Positions 18,398 through 27,771 of a stretch of DNA of 64,000 nt are shown here, one piece after another. A model generated the notes under the pieces. The model saw only the letters and a program-made list of their open reading frames with translations, did no database searches and was not told where the DNA came from. The stretch's first letter is position 1. Every line of letters begins with the position of its first letter. Position numbers and translations under genes: made by a program. Origin of the DNA: Streptomyces sp. NBC_01314 (GTDB lineage Bacteria > Actinomycetota > Actinomycetes > Streptomycetales > Streptomycetaceae); NCBI RefSeq assembly GCF_041435215.1, contig NZ_CP108394.1, positions 992,001 through 1,056,000 on the forward strand, written 5' to 3'.

Positions 18398-19813
18398 CTA
18401 GCGACCGCTGGTCCTGGTCGCCCTGCGCAGGACGAGCAGGGCGAGCGCACCACATCCGATGCCGCCCGCGATCACGAAGAGGGCGGTACGGATGCCGTCG
18501 AGGAGCCCGGGACCCGAGGCACTCTGCCCGACGCCGCCGGCGAGCGCGATCAGCACGGCGAGGCCCACCGCGCCGCCGATCTGCAGGGTGGTCGAGGCCA
18601 GTCCCGAGGCGATGCCCTGGTCTCCGGGCGCTACTCCGGCGGACGCGGTGATCCACATGCCCGTCCACGCGGCCCCCTGGCCGAGGCCCATCAGCACGAT
18701 CCCCGGCAGCAGCGCCGGGTACGAGCCGTTCGAGGTGAGTGCCAGACCGAGGGCAGCGGCTCCGGCGGCGCCCAGCGCCATGCCGCCCACCAGCATGCGG
18801 CGCACACCGAAGGCGGACACGGCCCGTTCACCGGCCTGCGTACCGACGGCCACCACCACGGCGGGTACGAGGAACGCGAGCCCGGTCGCGACCGGGCTGT
18901 AGCCCTGGACGGTCTGGAAGTAGAGCGTCAGGAAGTACGGCACCGAGCTGAACGTGGCACTGAACAGGGCGGTCACCCCCATGGCCGCGAGCAGGCCGCG
19001 GTGGGCGAACAGCCTTGCCGGTACGAGCGGATCGCGGGATCGCCTCTCCACGACGGCGAAGAGCGTCAGCAGCCCGGCGGACAGCAGCGCGCTCCCGAGG
19101 GCGACGGGCGTGCCCCAGCCCTCCGCGGGGGCCTGCACCAGCAGGAACACCAGGAGCGTGATCCCGCCCGTCGCGGTCAGCGCGCCCGCCACGTCGAAGT
19201 GCCGCGAGCGGTCCCGTGGCCCGTCCTCGGGGAAGAGCGACCACCCGGCCACCGCGAGAGTCCCCGCCACGGGCACGTTGACGAGGAACACCGACGGCCA
19301 GCCGAACGCCTCCACCAGGACACCGCCGAGCAGGGAACCGAGGCAGAGCCCGCCCGCTCCCGCGGCGCCCCACACCGCCAACGCGCGGTTCCGAGCGGGC
19401 CCTTCGTCGTACAGGGTGTTGATCAGGGACAGGGTCGCCGGGAACAGCAGGGAGCCGCCGACGCCCTGCACCGCCCTGACGGCGACCAGGACGCCCGGCG
19501 AATCCGACAGCCCGCCCACGAGGGACGACCCCGCGTACAGCAGCGCCGCGACGACGAACATCCGGCGCCGGCCCAGCAGATCCGCGGCCCGGCCGCCCAG
19601 TAGCAGGAAGCCTCCCGTGGCCACGACATAGGCGCTCACCACCCACTGCAGGTCGTGGTCGGAGAAACCCAGCCCGGCGCCGATGTCCGGCAGCGCGACG
19701 TACACGATGTTGTAGTCGAGCGAGATGACGAGTTGCCCCGACGCCAGCACGAACAGAGGAAGTCCAAGTGGCTTTCGCAGCGGAGTCATTACCTGCCCTG
19801 TCGCGGACATCAT
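18398..19813 (-). CDS. DHA2-family MFS drug/metabolite exporter (EmrB/QacA type)
   Basis: A 471-residue major facilitator with about 14 hydrophobic segments. Motifs are LDYNIVYVALPDIGAGL in the first helix, GGRAADLLGRRRMF (motif A) and RAVQGVGGSLLFPATLSL (motif B). Start ATG ends at 19813 after AAGGGGG. It lies between the beta-hydroxylase-like gene and the ketosynthase, all on one strand with an 86-base gap to the ketosynthase, so it is the likely exporter of the lipopeptide. The terminal membrane-rich sequence is normal for the family. Confidence 0.9.
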   Translation of the reverse strand: MMSATGQVMTPLRKPLGLPLFVLASGQLVISLDYNIVYVALPDIGAGLGFSDHDLQWVVSAYVVATGGFLLLGGRAADLLGRRRMFVVAALLYAGSSLVGGLSDSPGVLVAVRAVQGVGGSLLFPATLSLINTLYDEGPARNRALAVWGAAGAGGLCLGSLLGGVLVEAFGWPSVFLVNVPVAGTLAVAGWSLFPEDGPRDRSRHFDVAGALTATGGITLLVFLLVQAPAEGWGTPVALGSALLSAGLLTLFAVVERRSRDPLVPARLFAHRGLLAAMGVTALFSATFSSVPYFLTLYFQTVQGYSPVATGLAFLVPAVVVAVGTQAGERAVSAFGVRRMLVGGMALGAAGAAALGLALTSNGSYPALLPGIVLMGLGQGAAWTGMWITASAGVAPGDQGIASGLASTTLQIGGAVGLAVLIALAGGVGQSASGPGLLDGIRTALFVIAGGIGCGALALLVLRRATRTSGR

Positions 19814-20047
19814 CGATCACCCCCTTCGGTATCGCAATACACAGAATTCCCGCGAAGATAATTTCCAGCAGGTAGATCAATTCGAGTCACGGTAGCAGTC
19901 CTGATCAGGCTTGAGAATGGCCAATTCCCCGAACCGCATTGCGCGTTCACAGAGCATCAGGGCAGCCCTTTTGTCCGGCAGTCGAAAAAAGCCGGCAGAG
20001 AGAATCCAGGAGTTGATCCCGGAGTTGAAGGAATTACTTCCTCCGCG

Positions 20048-20800
20048 TCAGCCCTCCCCCATGAGCCGCCGAATCTCAGTCATGAGGGCGACAAGCGCCC
20101 GGCGTTCCGGAACGGTGGTCTCCGGATGCCAGAGGTCGATGAGCAGACAGGTCCGTGGCCTGCTCCCCGAGTTGCGTGCCTCATGCTCGAAGGAGTAGTC
20201 GAAGAGCAGGCACTTTCCCTCGTTCCAGGTGCGCATCTCTCCGGCGACCGTGATGCTGCACCCGTCCGGGATGTCCACGGCAAGATGTAGGTTGATGCTG
20301 AAGTTCCACAGGTCGCAGTGGGGTTCGATGACGGCGCCCGGCAACAGGGTGGAGAAATGGCACTCCAGGAGAGGACATATCTTCTCCGTGTCGACGGCCA
20401 CGTCTTTCAGCACCCGATAAGCAGTGGGAGTCGTGGCGGCGGACTCCTCGACGAGACCTCCTCCACGGAAGAGGTAGAGGGCCTGCCAGTTCTCCTGGCG
20501 GGCCAGATAGTGCTCATAGTCCGAGAACTCCTCCCGGCGCGCCGACCATGCGGAATTCAGCTCTTTCTTGATCGACTGATGACTGGCTTCCAGTTCATGG
20601 ACGACGGGGGCCAGTTCGGCGTAGGAGTACGGGTCGTGCCAGGGAGTGGGAGAGAGCCCCGGCATGATCCACTTGGCCCCCTTCTGCAGTGGATGCCGTT
20701 CGCTGCCGCCCGGCTCCAGCATCCGCTCGACCCGCGTGATCGATTCCGCACCGAACTCGGCTCTGATCGCGGCGAAGGCGTTCTCCATCTCTGGTGTCAT
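20048..20800 (-). CDS. Aspartyl/asparaginyl beta-hydroxylase-like protein
   Basis: A 250-residue protein whose C-terminal half has the AspH-type double-stranded beta-helix. Candidate metal ligands are in EPHCDLWNFS and YSFEHEARN, with the cosubstrate Arg in RPRTCLLIDLWHPE. The N-terminal ~110 residues (LSPTPWHDPYSYAELAPVV) look like a substrate-recognition segment. Family members are 2-oxoglutarate enzymes that hydroxylate peptide side chains or lipids (LpxO). It is the first gene of the minus-strand run, so it may decorate the acyl chain or lysine of the product. A 234-base gap separates it from the exporter, so membership of the same transcript is not certain. Confidence 0.8.
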   Translation of the reverse strand: MTPEMENAFAAIRAEFGAESITRVERMLEPGGSERHPLQKGAKWIMPGLSPTPWHDPYSYAELAPVVHELEASHQSIKKELNSAWSARREEFSDYEHYLARQENWQALYLFRGGGLVEESAATTPTAYRVLKDVAVDTEKICPLLECHFSTLLPGAVIEPHCDLWNFSINLHLAVDIPDGCSITVAGEMRTWNEGKCLLFDYSFEHEARNSGSRPRTCLLIDLWHPETTVPERRALVALMTEIRRLMGEG

Positions 20801-20839
20801 GCGGTTCTCCGGAGCTCAGGGGATGGGGCCAGGGAATGC

Positions 20840-21165
20840 GGTCCGGAGGTCACCAGGTCACCGTCGTCGACGACCCGTTGGTCCGCGACCCGGGCTCCCT
20901 GTTCGGCGAGGCGCCGATCTCCGACCAGCGGCCGGCGCGGGCACTCGCGCCGGCCGAAGCCGCCGGGCACGACGACCAGAGCGACGGCGTGCGGGGACCA
21001 GGCCGCTGACACACCCTTCACGCCGAAACTGTGGATCACCTCGGCCACCTCCCCCGCAGCCGCGGTCACCGGCCGCACCGTCACGGGATGGGCCAGGGCG
21101 GCCCCTGAGAAGGCCTCCAACGGGCCACAGACGTCCGGCTCTTCCACGCCGTCGAAGGTGACCGA
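20840..21165 (-). pseudogene. DJ-1/PfpI-family remnant lacking the catalytic Cys region
   Basis: On the minus strand the frame reads VTFDGVEEPDVCGPLEAFSG, then SAAWSPHAVALVVVPGGFG, and resumes after a gap with RLAEQGARVADQRVVDDGDL. This is the N-terminal and C-terminal part of a DJ-1/PfpI glutamine-amidotransferase-like domain. The central third with the Cys nucleophile is deleted. No convincing start codon lies at the homology start. It sits just upstream of the beta-hydroxylase-like gene, where the promoter of that operon should be. Confidence 0.65.
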
Positions 21166-21881
21166 TGTGGACTCGCAGTACTTCCCCGCTGTGGCCGCGA
21201 GCACGCCACGGCGCCGCCGCGTGGGCGGCGCCGGCTGCGAGCGGGGTCGGCGACAGAGCACCGATCGCGGCCCCGGAGGACTGCGCCAGACGTCTTCGCT
21301 TCACGTGTGCCCCAACCACCTTCGCCCGAAGTGCCGCGCCTCGACCCGCCGACGACCTCACATGCTGGTCAGCGGGTGCCGAATCGCACTGTCGAACCAG
21401 TAGTCGATCGCTGGTGGTGTGGAGTTCCCGCGTCTTCACGCCACTTTCCTTTGCTGTGGCGGTACTTGAGGGAAGACAGCCGTTGCGTGACGCGGTCGGC
21501 GGCGTGGGCACGCTCCGAGGGCGTCCACTCTCCTGCCGGTCCCACGAACAAGTTGTCGCACCGAAGGACTGCGGAGTTCCCGTGTTCGCGCAGTGTTCTG
21601 TTCAGCCGCGCCTGTGGAAGTGCGAGCGGTCCTCCACCGCACCGTCGCCTCGGCGGTGCAGCGGACGCCGACCCGAGACGGCCGACGCCGGCAGAAGACG
21701 GAGCAGCCCGCTCAGCACGAATCCCTCCCCGCCGCCGTCCGTGCAGTTCCGCGACCGCCTTCGTTCCGGGCTTCGGAGGGTCCTTCCCCTCCGCCGCCGG
21801 CCGGAACCGGTCGGCGCGGCAAGGGCCGGGAACCAGCCGGGACCACGCCACGACCACTGACTCATGGAGCCGAGAAGTCTG
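21166..21881. other. Stretch without a convincing gene
   Basis: About 700 bases between the DJ-1 remnant and the first PCu(A)C-like gene. Open frames here are low-complexity Arg/Pro/Ser-rich shadows with no recognisable domain. It probably holds the promoter of the following gene. Confidence 0.5.
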
Positions 21882-22388
21882 ATGCGTGTGATGCGACGCC
21901 GGAAGCGGAACACGCCCTTGGAGAACGTCTTACGGGCCGTCGCTGCACCCTTGGGTGCCTCCTGCGGTGCGCTGGCCCTGCTGGTGGCCTACACCGCGAG
22001 CGGCGCGGCAGGCGAAGCGCCGCCCAGGATCACGGTCGTCGACGCGCGCATCATCGCGGCACCCGCGGGCTCCGACTCCACCGCCGCCTACTTCGAGGTC
22101 CGCAACGCCGGCCCGTCGAAGGACACACTGCTGTACGCGGACTCGCCGGAGCTGGGCGTCAGCATGCTCCGCCGTACGGTGCGCCGGACCGGAACAGGGC
22201 GTACGGATCCGGTATGGGCCGTCGATGTCCCGGCGGGCGGCACGGTACGCATGGCGCCTGGGGGCCTCGGAGTTGTGATCCTGGATCCGCCCGAGCTGAA
22301 AGCCGGCCAGACACTGCCGTACACCCTGTGGTTCCGTCGGAGCGGGGGTGTCGTCGTCCGGGCGACCGTGACCGAGACTGCGCGGTGA
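21882..22388 (+). CDS. PCu(A)C-like copper chaperone, membrane-anchored (cassette 1)
   Basis: A 168-residue protein with an N-terminal basic stretch and one hydrophobic anchor (GASCGALALLVAYTASGAAG), then an extracytoplasmic beta-sandwich of the PCu(A)C type (ITVVDARIIAAPAGSDSTAA, VPAGGTVRMAPGGLGVVIL, LPYTLWFRRSG). The canonical His/Met copper ligands (H..M..H.M) are poorly kept, so metal binding is uncertain. Start ATG at 21882 has GAGAAG upstream; the ATG at 21864 does not. It converges on the sigma factor gene across a strong hairpin. A paralogue is at 40738-41259. Confidence 0.75.
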   Translation: MRVMRRRKRNTPLENVLRAVAAPLGASCGALALLVAYTASGAAGEAPPRITVVDARIIAAPAGSDSTAAYFEVRNAGPSKDTLLYADSPELGVSMLRRTVRRTGTGRTDPVWAVDVPAGGTVRMAPGGLGVVILDPPELKAGQTLPYTLWFRRSGGVVVRATVTETAR

Positions 22389-22419
22389 GCCCCGGGAGCC
22401 AGGGCTGCCGGAGAGCGGG

Positions 22420-22463
22420 AGGAGTGCCGGGGTTTCCGCGGACGCGGAGACCCCGGCACTCCT
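22420..22463. terminator. Bidirectional hairpin terminator between convergent genes
   Basis: AGGAGTGCCGGGGT (22420-22433) pairs exactly with 22450-22463, and the inner bases TCCGCG and CGCGGA extend the stem to a 2-base loop, giving about 20 paired bases. It lies between the PCu(A)C-like gene and the sigma factor gene that end towards each other. Confidence 0.8.
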
Positions 22464-22467
22464 TTCG

Positions 22468-23118
22468 TCAGGCCGCCGCTGCGGCCGGGGCAGGCGATCC
22501 CTCGGCCTCTGCGAGGAATTCGACGAGGGCCACGCGGGCCCGTGCCACCCGCGAGCGGATCGTCCCGACGGGGCAGCCGCTGAACTCGGCGGCCTCTTCG
22601 TAGGGCAGTCCCGCCAACTGGGTGAGGACGAACGCCTGGCGGCGTTCGGAGGGCAGGGCGTCCAGCAGGTCGAGCAACGCCACACCTTCCTCGAAGCCGG
22701 GCAGGCCTCTCGGCTGGGCCCGCTCGGCCCTTGTCGTCCAGTCGTCCGCGTCGGCCAACCGCGGCCTCGCGGCGGCATACCGCCAGCTGTCGACCACCGT
22801 GCGACGCGCGATGGACAGCAGCCACGTACGCGCCGACGAGCGCCCCTCGAACCGGTGCAGGCTGCCTAGTGCCCGCAGGAACGTGTCCTGCGCCAGGTCG
22901 TCGGCGAGCTGGCGATCGGATGAGAGGTGGGTGATGTAGCGGACGACGTCGGAATGCAGGGCCCGAACGAACCGGTCGACGGCGTCAGGGTCGCCGCCGC
23001 GGGCGGCCAGCGCCCACGCGGTGGCCGACTCGTCGCGCGATACCGCGCCGGACTCGTCCGTCGCCTCGGACCCCGCCCCACGCGTTTCGCGCAGGGCGGT
23101 CAGGACAGGAGTGATCAC
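22468..23118 (-). CDS. ECF-type RNA polymerase sigma factor (cassette 1)
   Basis: A 216-residue sigma factor with regions 2 and 4 only. Region 2 covers VDRFVRALHSDVVRYITHLS to DLAQDTFLRALGSLHRFEG; region 4 covers RQAFVLTQLAGLPYEEAAE and GCPVGTIRSRVARARVAL. Start is GTG (ends 23118): the sequence GAGAAGGACAT before GTGATCACTCCTGT is shared with the paralogue at 42699, which supports this start over the longer open frame. It is downstream of, and on the same strand as, the Met/His-rich membrane protein gene, which may be its regulator. The residues match cassette 2 closely throughout. Confidence 0.9.
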   Translation of the reverse strand: MITPVLTALRETRGAGSEATDESGAVSRDESATAWALAARGGDPDAVDRFVRALHSDVVRYITHLSSDRQLADDLAQDTFLRALGSLHRFEGRSSARTWLLSIARRTVVDSWRYAAARPRLADADDWTTRAERAQPRGLPGFEEGVALLDLLDALPSERRQAFVLTQLAGLPYEEAAEFSGCPVGTIRSRVARARVALVEFLAEAEGSPAPAAAAA

Positions 23119-23368
23119 CTGTATGTCCTTCTCGGGTTGTCCGGGACCCGGCACGGCGGCATGCGCGACCGCGCACTCGTGCGCAATGCGACGGCCGCGC
23201 GCGGGGGTGCGCGGTGCGCCGCTGCGGAAACGTCCCGGAACGGGAGGGATGTGGGATGGGGCCGTACGACGTGAACGACCCGTGCCCGAGAGCCCTGCCC
23301 TCCGGCCCTGGCGTCGACGGGACGCGGCGCTCATGGGGACGAAGGATGGCCTCGGGGAACCGGCTGTC

Positions 23369-24061
23369 TCAGGCGACAGCGGTTCCGGCCGGAGGCCCCC
23401 GAGAAATGATCGTGTGAGCGAGCGTCAGCCTTGGCACCCGTGCCGAACGCTCGCGCGTCGGCCGCGGGCGCGGCCGGTGGGGCGGCGTGGCGGGCAGGGC
23501 GATCGGCAGCCTCAGCGGCGCGGCCAGCCATCCCTCGACGGCCCGCAGGACACGGAACGCGGCCCGCTCGCCGTGGGCCAGCCACAGGCCGCTCAGCAGG
23601 GTGGCCAGGGCGTGGGCGGCGAGCATGCCGAGTGACGACGTGCCGCCCATGTCGTGAGCCATGTGGCCGAGGTGCCCCGCATGCGCCGAGTGGCCCATGT
23701 CCATGGAGGCCATGTCGATCGCGTCCATGGACGTGGAGCCCATGGGCATGCCGCTCGCGTCACCACGCATGTGGTGCGCCACGGAGTCCGTGGCGGACCC
23801 CGACGCCGCCGACTGGGCCGACGAGAAGGTCCGGTGGAGCGCGCCCTGGGCGAGGGCCACAGCGGACATCACCAGCGTGAGCCCGCGTTCACGGCCCGCC
23901 AGACACCAGCCGACGCCGCTCGTTGCGACGAACCCGGCGGCCAACGTCCACCAGGGCACAGTGGAGCCCGACATCAGGACGTGACCGAGGGCGGCGAGCA
24001 GCACGCAGACGGCCGCGAACACCACGGCCCGTATCGCGCGCGCACACCACCCAGCAGTCAT
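23369..24061 (-). CDS. Met/His-rich membrane protein, candidate copper sensor (cassette 1)
   Basis: A 230-residue membrane protein. Three hydrophobic helices (for example AVVFAAVCVLLAALGHVLM) precede an external loop rich in Met and His (MGSTSMDAIDMASMDMGHSA, then HLGHMAHDMGG), followed by another helix (MLAAHALATLLSGLWLAHGE), a possible short one and a basic tail. Met/His clusters of this kind bind Cu(I)/Cu(II). Start chosen at the ATG ending 24061, because GAGGATGAGGGCCGTCATG is identical in the paralogue at 41771. It lies upstream of the sigma factor on the same strand; it could be an anti-sigma factor or copper sensor, but no zinc-finger anti-sigma motif is seen. Confidence 0.85.
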   Translation of the reverse strand: MTAGWCARAIRAVVFAAVCVLLAALGHVLMSGSTVPWWTLAAGFVATSGVGWCLAGRERGLTLVMSAVALAQGALHRTFSSAQSAASGSATDSVAHHMRGDASGMPMGSTSMDAIDMASMDMGHSAHAGHLGHMAHDMGGTSSLGMLAAHALATLLSGLWLAHGERAAFRVLRAVEGWLAAPLRLPIALPATPPHRPRPRPTRERSARVPRLTLAHTIISRGPPAGTAVA

Positions 24062-25636
24062 GACGGCCCTCATCCTCGCATTCGAGTTCCGCTCGTCGCA
24101 GGTGGGTACGCACAACGCCGGGGTCTGCCACTCAACCCCGAATCCGTGAGAGAGGACACACCAACGCCTCGGAACCCGGCGGACGACCCGTCCGACTTCT
24201 GAGGTGGGGAAGTCAAGACCTCAGCCGGGTCGTCGTCGGCAGAGGGCCATGCTTGCCTACCGAGATGCCGCTTCGGCAACGTCGAACCACGACACGGCGG
24301 TCAGAGAGCCACTGGTACAGCCGGCTGTTCTCCATCGCGGCCTGGTGCGGGGCGCCGATCAGCCCTCGACCTCGACATCCGCCTCGAGTTGCGCGGCCTC
24401 CTGGGCGTTCGCAGCTCGCAGTCCCTTCAGGCGTCGGAGTTGCCGACACCGCCGTTTCACGCCGTCCGGAGCCTGCGCTGCGCGCGGGCGCCCTCCGGTG
24501 ATTATGGCTCGGCGATGCTGTTGCCCAGGAGAAGCCGTCGCGGTGGCGAAGAGTGCCTCGCTCACCACACCACCAGGCCTGACTCGCCCCGGCCAGGTAT
24601 TCCGATCGCGTGGACGGCAACAAGCTCTGGGTGAAGGGGATTTGCAGCACCGATCGGGCCCCCGCGCGCCGCAGGTTCGTCACCCAGGAGCAGGACCCAG
24701 CGGGGACACGTCATCACCCTGCCCGGGTCCGCTGCTGCCCAGTACCGGCGGACAGCGCGTCGTCGCGGACGGGCGACACACCGCGGCAGTCCTGGTGTTG
24801 CTCGCGCCTGACCCGTCCGGAGGTGCCTTCGCAAGGGCCCCCGGCACTCTATTCACCCGATCTATCGAACCGTTCACACCCCGCGTCTTGACTGCATGAT
24901 CCTGAGGCTTGAGCGTGCCACCAGCCACTATCACGTGGTTCCTGTTGATCCCCTAGACAGGGCCTGCGCTGAAGCCTCTTAATAGATCCGATGTCACTCC
25001 GGCGAACACACGCCGTGTGGGTGACCTCTCCCCTGCTCGCCCTTTGAGGGTGACCAGTCACTCCGTTCAGCCCGGGTGCCGAGCCGCAGCCCCGTGTTGT
25101 CCAGCGAAGAGTCAGGAGCGCATGTTGTCAGAGCCCGTCAGTCGCCGAAGAGACGCTCACCGGCATGGCGGTCCGCCGCGGGCGGGCTTCGCCCTCCGTC
25201 CGCGCCCTCTCCGTGCGGGAGTTCCTGATGCCCGGCGCACCGTAATGCTTGTACCGGCCGCCTACCTGAGTATGTTCCCCCTGCTCATCACCGGATCGCA
25301 CGCCCGGGCCGCTCCGTGACCGTGACCGTGACCGAAGTATCCCGGTTTCACCGCCAGCGCCACCCCGCGAACCGGCAAGGGGCACCTGGCAGCGGGCAGG
25401 CCCGACCTGCACGCTTACCACTCAGTGCCGAGCCGATCGTGCCTCCCACGACGACCCGGTCGCCCACCTTGGGCGGTCACCTTCCGCTTGGCACTTGGCT
25501 GGCCGGCAGGTTCCGGCGGAGCACCGTTTCACAGCCACTTTGACAATCCGTGCGCGTCCGGGCACCCAGGCCGAGGTCGACTGCCACCTGGGGCGTCGTC
25601 ACCGCACTCAATGCCGTCGATCCACAGGAGTGGGCC
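24062..25636. other. 1.6-kb stretch without a convincing gene
   Basis: No open frame here has a supported domain. A minus-strand segment near 24300-24400 (AAMENSRLYQWLSD) faintly resembles the end of a GAF sensor domain, which may be a trace of a lost sensor gene. A short triplicate of CCGTGA lies at 25314-25332. The last part should hold the fucosidase promoter; AGGAG lies directly before its ATG. Confidence 0.4.
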
Positions 25637-27589
25637 ATGTCCTCATCAAGAATGAATCGCCGTACGTTTCTCGGCGCCGCGGGTGCGGCGACCGCCGCGA
25701 CCGCCCTGCCGATCGTCCCCGGCTTCTCCGGCCTCCTGTCACAGGCGGCCGCCGCGGACACACAGACCAACCTGAGCAAGATGGTCGACATGCGGTTCGG
25801 CATGTTCAACCACTTCAGCCTGGGCACGTTCACCAACCAGGAGTGGGCCGAACCCAACCAGAGCCCCACCGCCTTCGCTCCCCCGAGCGTCAACTGCGCG
25901 CAGTGGGCCGACGCGGCGGTCGCCGCGAAGATGAGTTACGGCATCCTGACCACCAAGCACCACGACGGCTTCGCCCTGTGGCCCAGCGCGTTTGGCACCC
26001 AGAACGTCGCGAACAGCTCCTACAAGCAGGACGTCGTCCAGGCGTACTGCGATGCCTTCCGGGCGAAGGGACTGAAGGTCGGGTTCTACTACTCGATCTG
26101 GGACCGTACCTTCGGCGTCGAGGCATGGGAGAGCCGGCACAAGGTGACCGGGCTGGAGATCACCGATGCCATCCAGCCCGGCGACATGACCTTCATGCTC
26201 GGTCAGATTCGCGAGCTGCTCACCAACTACGGCACCATCGACATGTTCATGACCGACGGCTACGCATGGCAGATGGGGCAGCAGGCCGTCTCCTACCAGA
26301 GAATCCGTTCGCTGGTGAAGGAACTGCAGCCGGACTGCGTCATGATCGACATCGGCGGACTGTCGGAGCCCTTCCTCAGCGACGCGATCTTCTTCGAGGA
26401 GCCGTTGGGGATCTCGGCGCCGGCGGGCAACACCTACGCCGGAATGCAGGGGCAGACCATCAGCAACGGCTGGTTCTGGCACCCCTCGACCCCGACCGAA
26501 GGCCTGATGAGCAGGGACGCGATCCTCTCCCACCTGGCCGACCTGGAACCCAAGTACACCTCCTTCATCCTCAACTGCCCGCCCAACCGCAACGGCCTGC
26601 TGGACACCAACGTCGTCAACCGGCTCGCCCAGGTCGGCGCGGCCTGGAGCCCGAACACCTCCCGGCCTCCGCTGCCGACCCAGCCACTGCGCGCCGAGCA
26701 CCCCGTCACCCCGGTCAACGCATACGCCACCGCCTTCCGCACCGGCGAGGGACCGCTCAACGCCATCGACGGACTCAGCGACGTCCGCTACGAAACCTGC
26801 TGGTCGACCTGGGGCCTGTCCCCGGCCCTGCCTCACTCGATCACGATCGACCTGGGCGGCGTGTGGAGCAACGTCTCCACCCTGGAATACCTGCCCAAAC
26901 AGTGGAACCGCAGCAACTCCACCGACGGCGACATCACCTCCTACACCATCCTCACCAGCACCGACGGCGTCACCTTCACCCAGGCCGCCACCGGCACCTG
27001 GGCCGGCAACGGCAAGTACAAGCTGGTGGAGTGGCCCAGCCGGAACGTGGGCTTCGTACGGATCCAGGTCAACGCGGCCACCGGCGGCTACGCCAACATC
27101 AGCGGCATCAGAATCGGCGGCCGCTCGGTCAAGCCTGCCCTTGTCTCGAGGGTCCTGCCGGGCGACGGCACCGTGTACCGGCTGGTCAACCGCAACAGCG
27201 GCAAGGTCGCCGACGTGAGCGCGAACGGAACCGCCAACGGCACCAACATCCTCCAGTGGCCCTGGCTGAACCGGAACAACCAGAAGTGGACCTTCGCCTC
27301 CACCGGCGACGGCTACTACGAGATAAAGGGCGTCGGCAGCGGCAAGCTCATGGAAGTGGCCGGGCTCTCCCGCGATGACGGTGGCAATGTGGCCATCTAT
27401 GCGGACTCCAACGCCCCCCAGCAGCACTGGGCCGTCACGCCCACCGGCGACGGAAACTACTTCCTCATCAACCGCTACAGCGGGCTCTCCCTCGGCGTCG
27501 ACGAGGGCAGCACTGCCGACGGGGCCAACATCGAGCAGCAGCCGTACGCGTCACAGACGCGGCAGCAATGGCAGATCATCCCGTCCTGA
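25637..27589 (+). CDS. Secreted GH29 alpha-L-fucosidase with F5/8-type and ricin-type sugar-binding domains
   Basis: A 650-residue secreted glycosidase. The N-terminus MNRRTFLGAAGAATAATALP is a Tat signal. The GH29 barrel (~50-350) has FGMFNHFSLGTFTNQEW, TTKHHDGFALWPS and the likely nucleophile Asp in IDMFMTDGYAW. A galactose-binding-like F5/8 C domain follows (~365-500, INAIDGLSD-type region and GGYANISGIRIGG). A ricin-type beta-trefoil ends the protein (~510-650, with YRLVNRNSGKVADV and repeated QQHW/QQWQI motifs). Start ATG 25637 has AGGAG at the proper distance. Substrate is probably fucosylated plant or host glycan. Confidence 0.9.
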   Translation: MSSSRMNRRTFLGAAGAATAATALPIVPGFSGLLSQAAAADTQTNLSKMVDMRFGMFNHFSLGTFTNQEWAEPNQSPTAFAPPSVNCAQWADAAVAAKMSYGILTTKHHDGFALWPSAFGTQNVANSSYKQDVVQAYCDAFRAKGLKVGFYYSIWDRTFGVEAWESRHKVTGLEITDAIQPGDMTFMLGQIRELLTNYGTIDMFMTDGYAWQMGQQAVSYQRIRSLVKELQPDCVMIDIGGLSEPFLSDAIFFEEPLGISAPAGNTYAGMQGQTISNGWFWHPSTPTEGLMSRDAILSHLADLEPKYTSFILNCPPNRNGLLDTNVVNRLAQVGAAWSPNTSRPPLPTQPLRAEHPVTPVNAYATAFRTGEGPLNAIDGLSDVRYETCWSTWGLSPALPHSITIDLGGVWSNVSTLEYLPKQWNRSNSTDGDITSYTILTSTDGVTFTQAATGTWAGNGKYKLVEWPSRNVGFVRIQVNAATGGYANISGIRIGGRSVKPALVSRVLPGDGTVYRLVNRNSGKVADVSANGTANGTNILQWPWLNRNNQKWTFASTGDGYYEIKGVGSGKLMEVAGLSRDDGGNVAIYADSNAPQQHWAVTPTGDGNYFLINRYSGLSLGVDEGSTADGANIEQQPYASQTRQQWQIIPS

Positions 27590-27659
27590 CCTCCGCTGTC
27601 CGCCCCTCGACCCTCCCGGTCGCCCCCCGGGACGACCAGGAAACCGGGACAATCCCCTC

Positions 27660-27771
27660 CTTGTGCCACACCAAAAGAATCATATACATTACACGGAAGT
27701 AACTTCCGAGGATTGATTCTGCGGGTGACGGGTCGCTGGTGAACCCGAGGACGCCGTTGGAGGGAGAACCG
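27660..27771 (+). promoter_or_regulatory. Promoter region with a perfect 15-bp palindrome upstream of the uvrA-like gene
   Basis: CGGAAGTAACTTCCG at 27694-27708 is a perfect palindrome around one base. It lies in an AT-rich island (CATATACATTACA) just upstream of the ATG at 27772. The shape is that of a TetR- or MarR-type operator. No regulator gene is adjacent, so the binding protein is unknown. Confidence 0.55.

Noticed and set aside
24213..24683. Possible GAF-domain sensor remnant on the minus strand (AAMENSRLYQWLSD)
   Set aside because: Only about 15 residues resemble a GAF end; too short to call.
25739..27427. 562-codon open frame on the minus strand
   Set aside because: Antisense to the fucosidase; no domain, composition typical of shadow frames.
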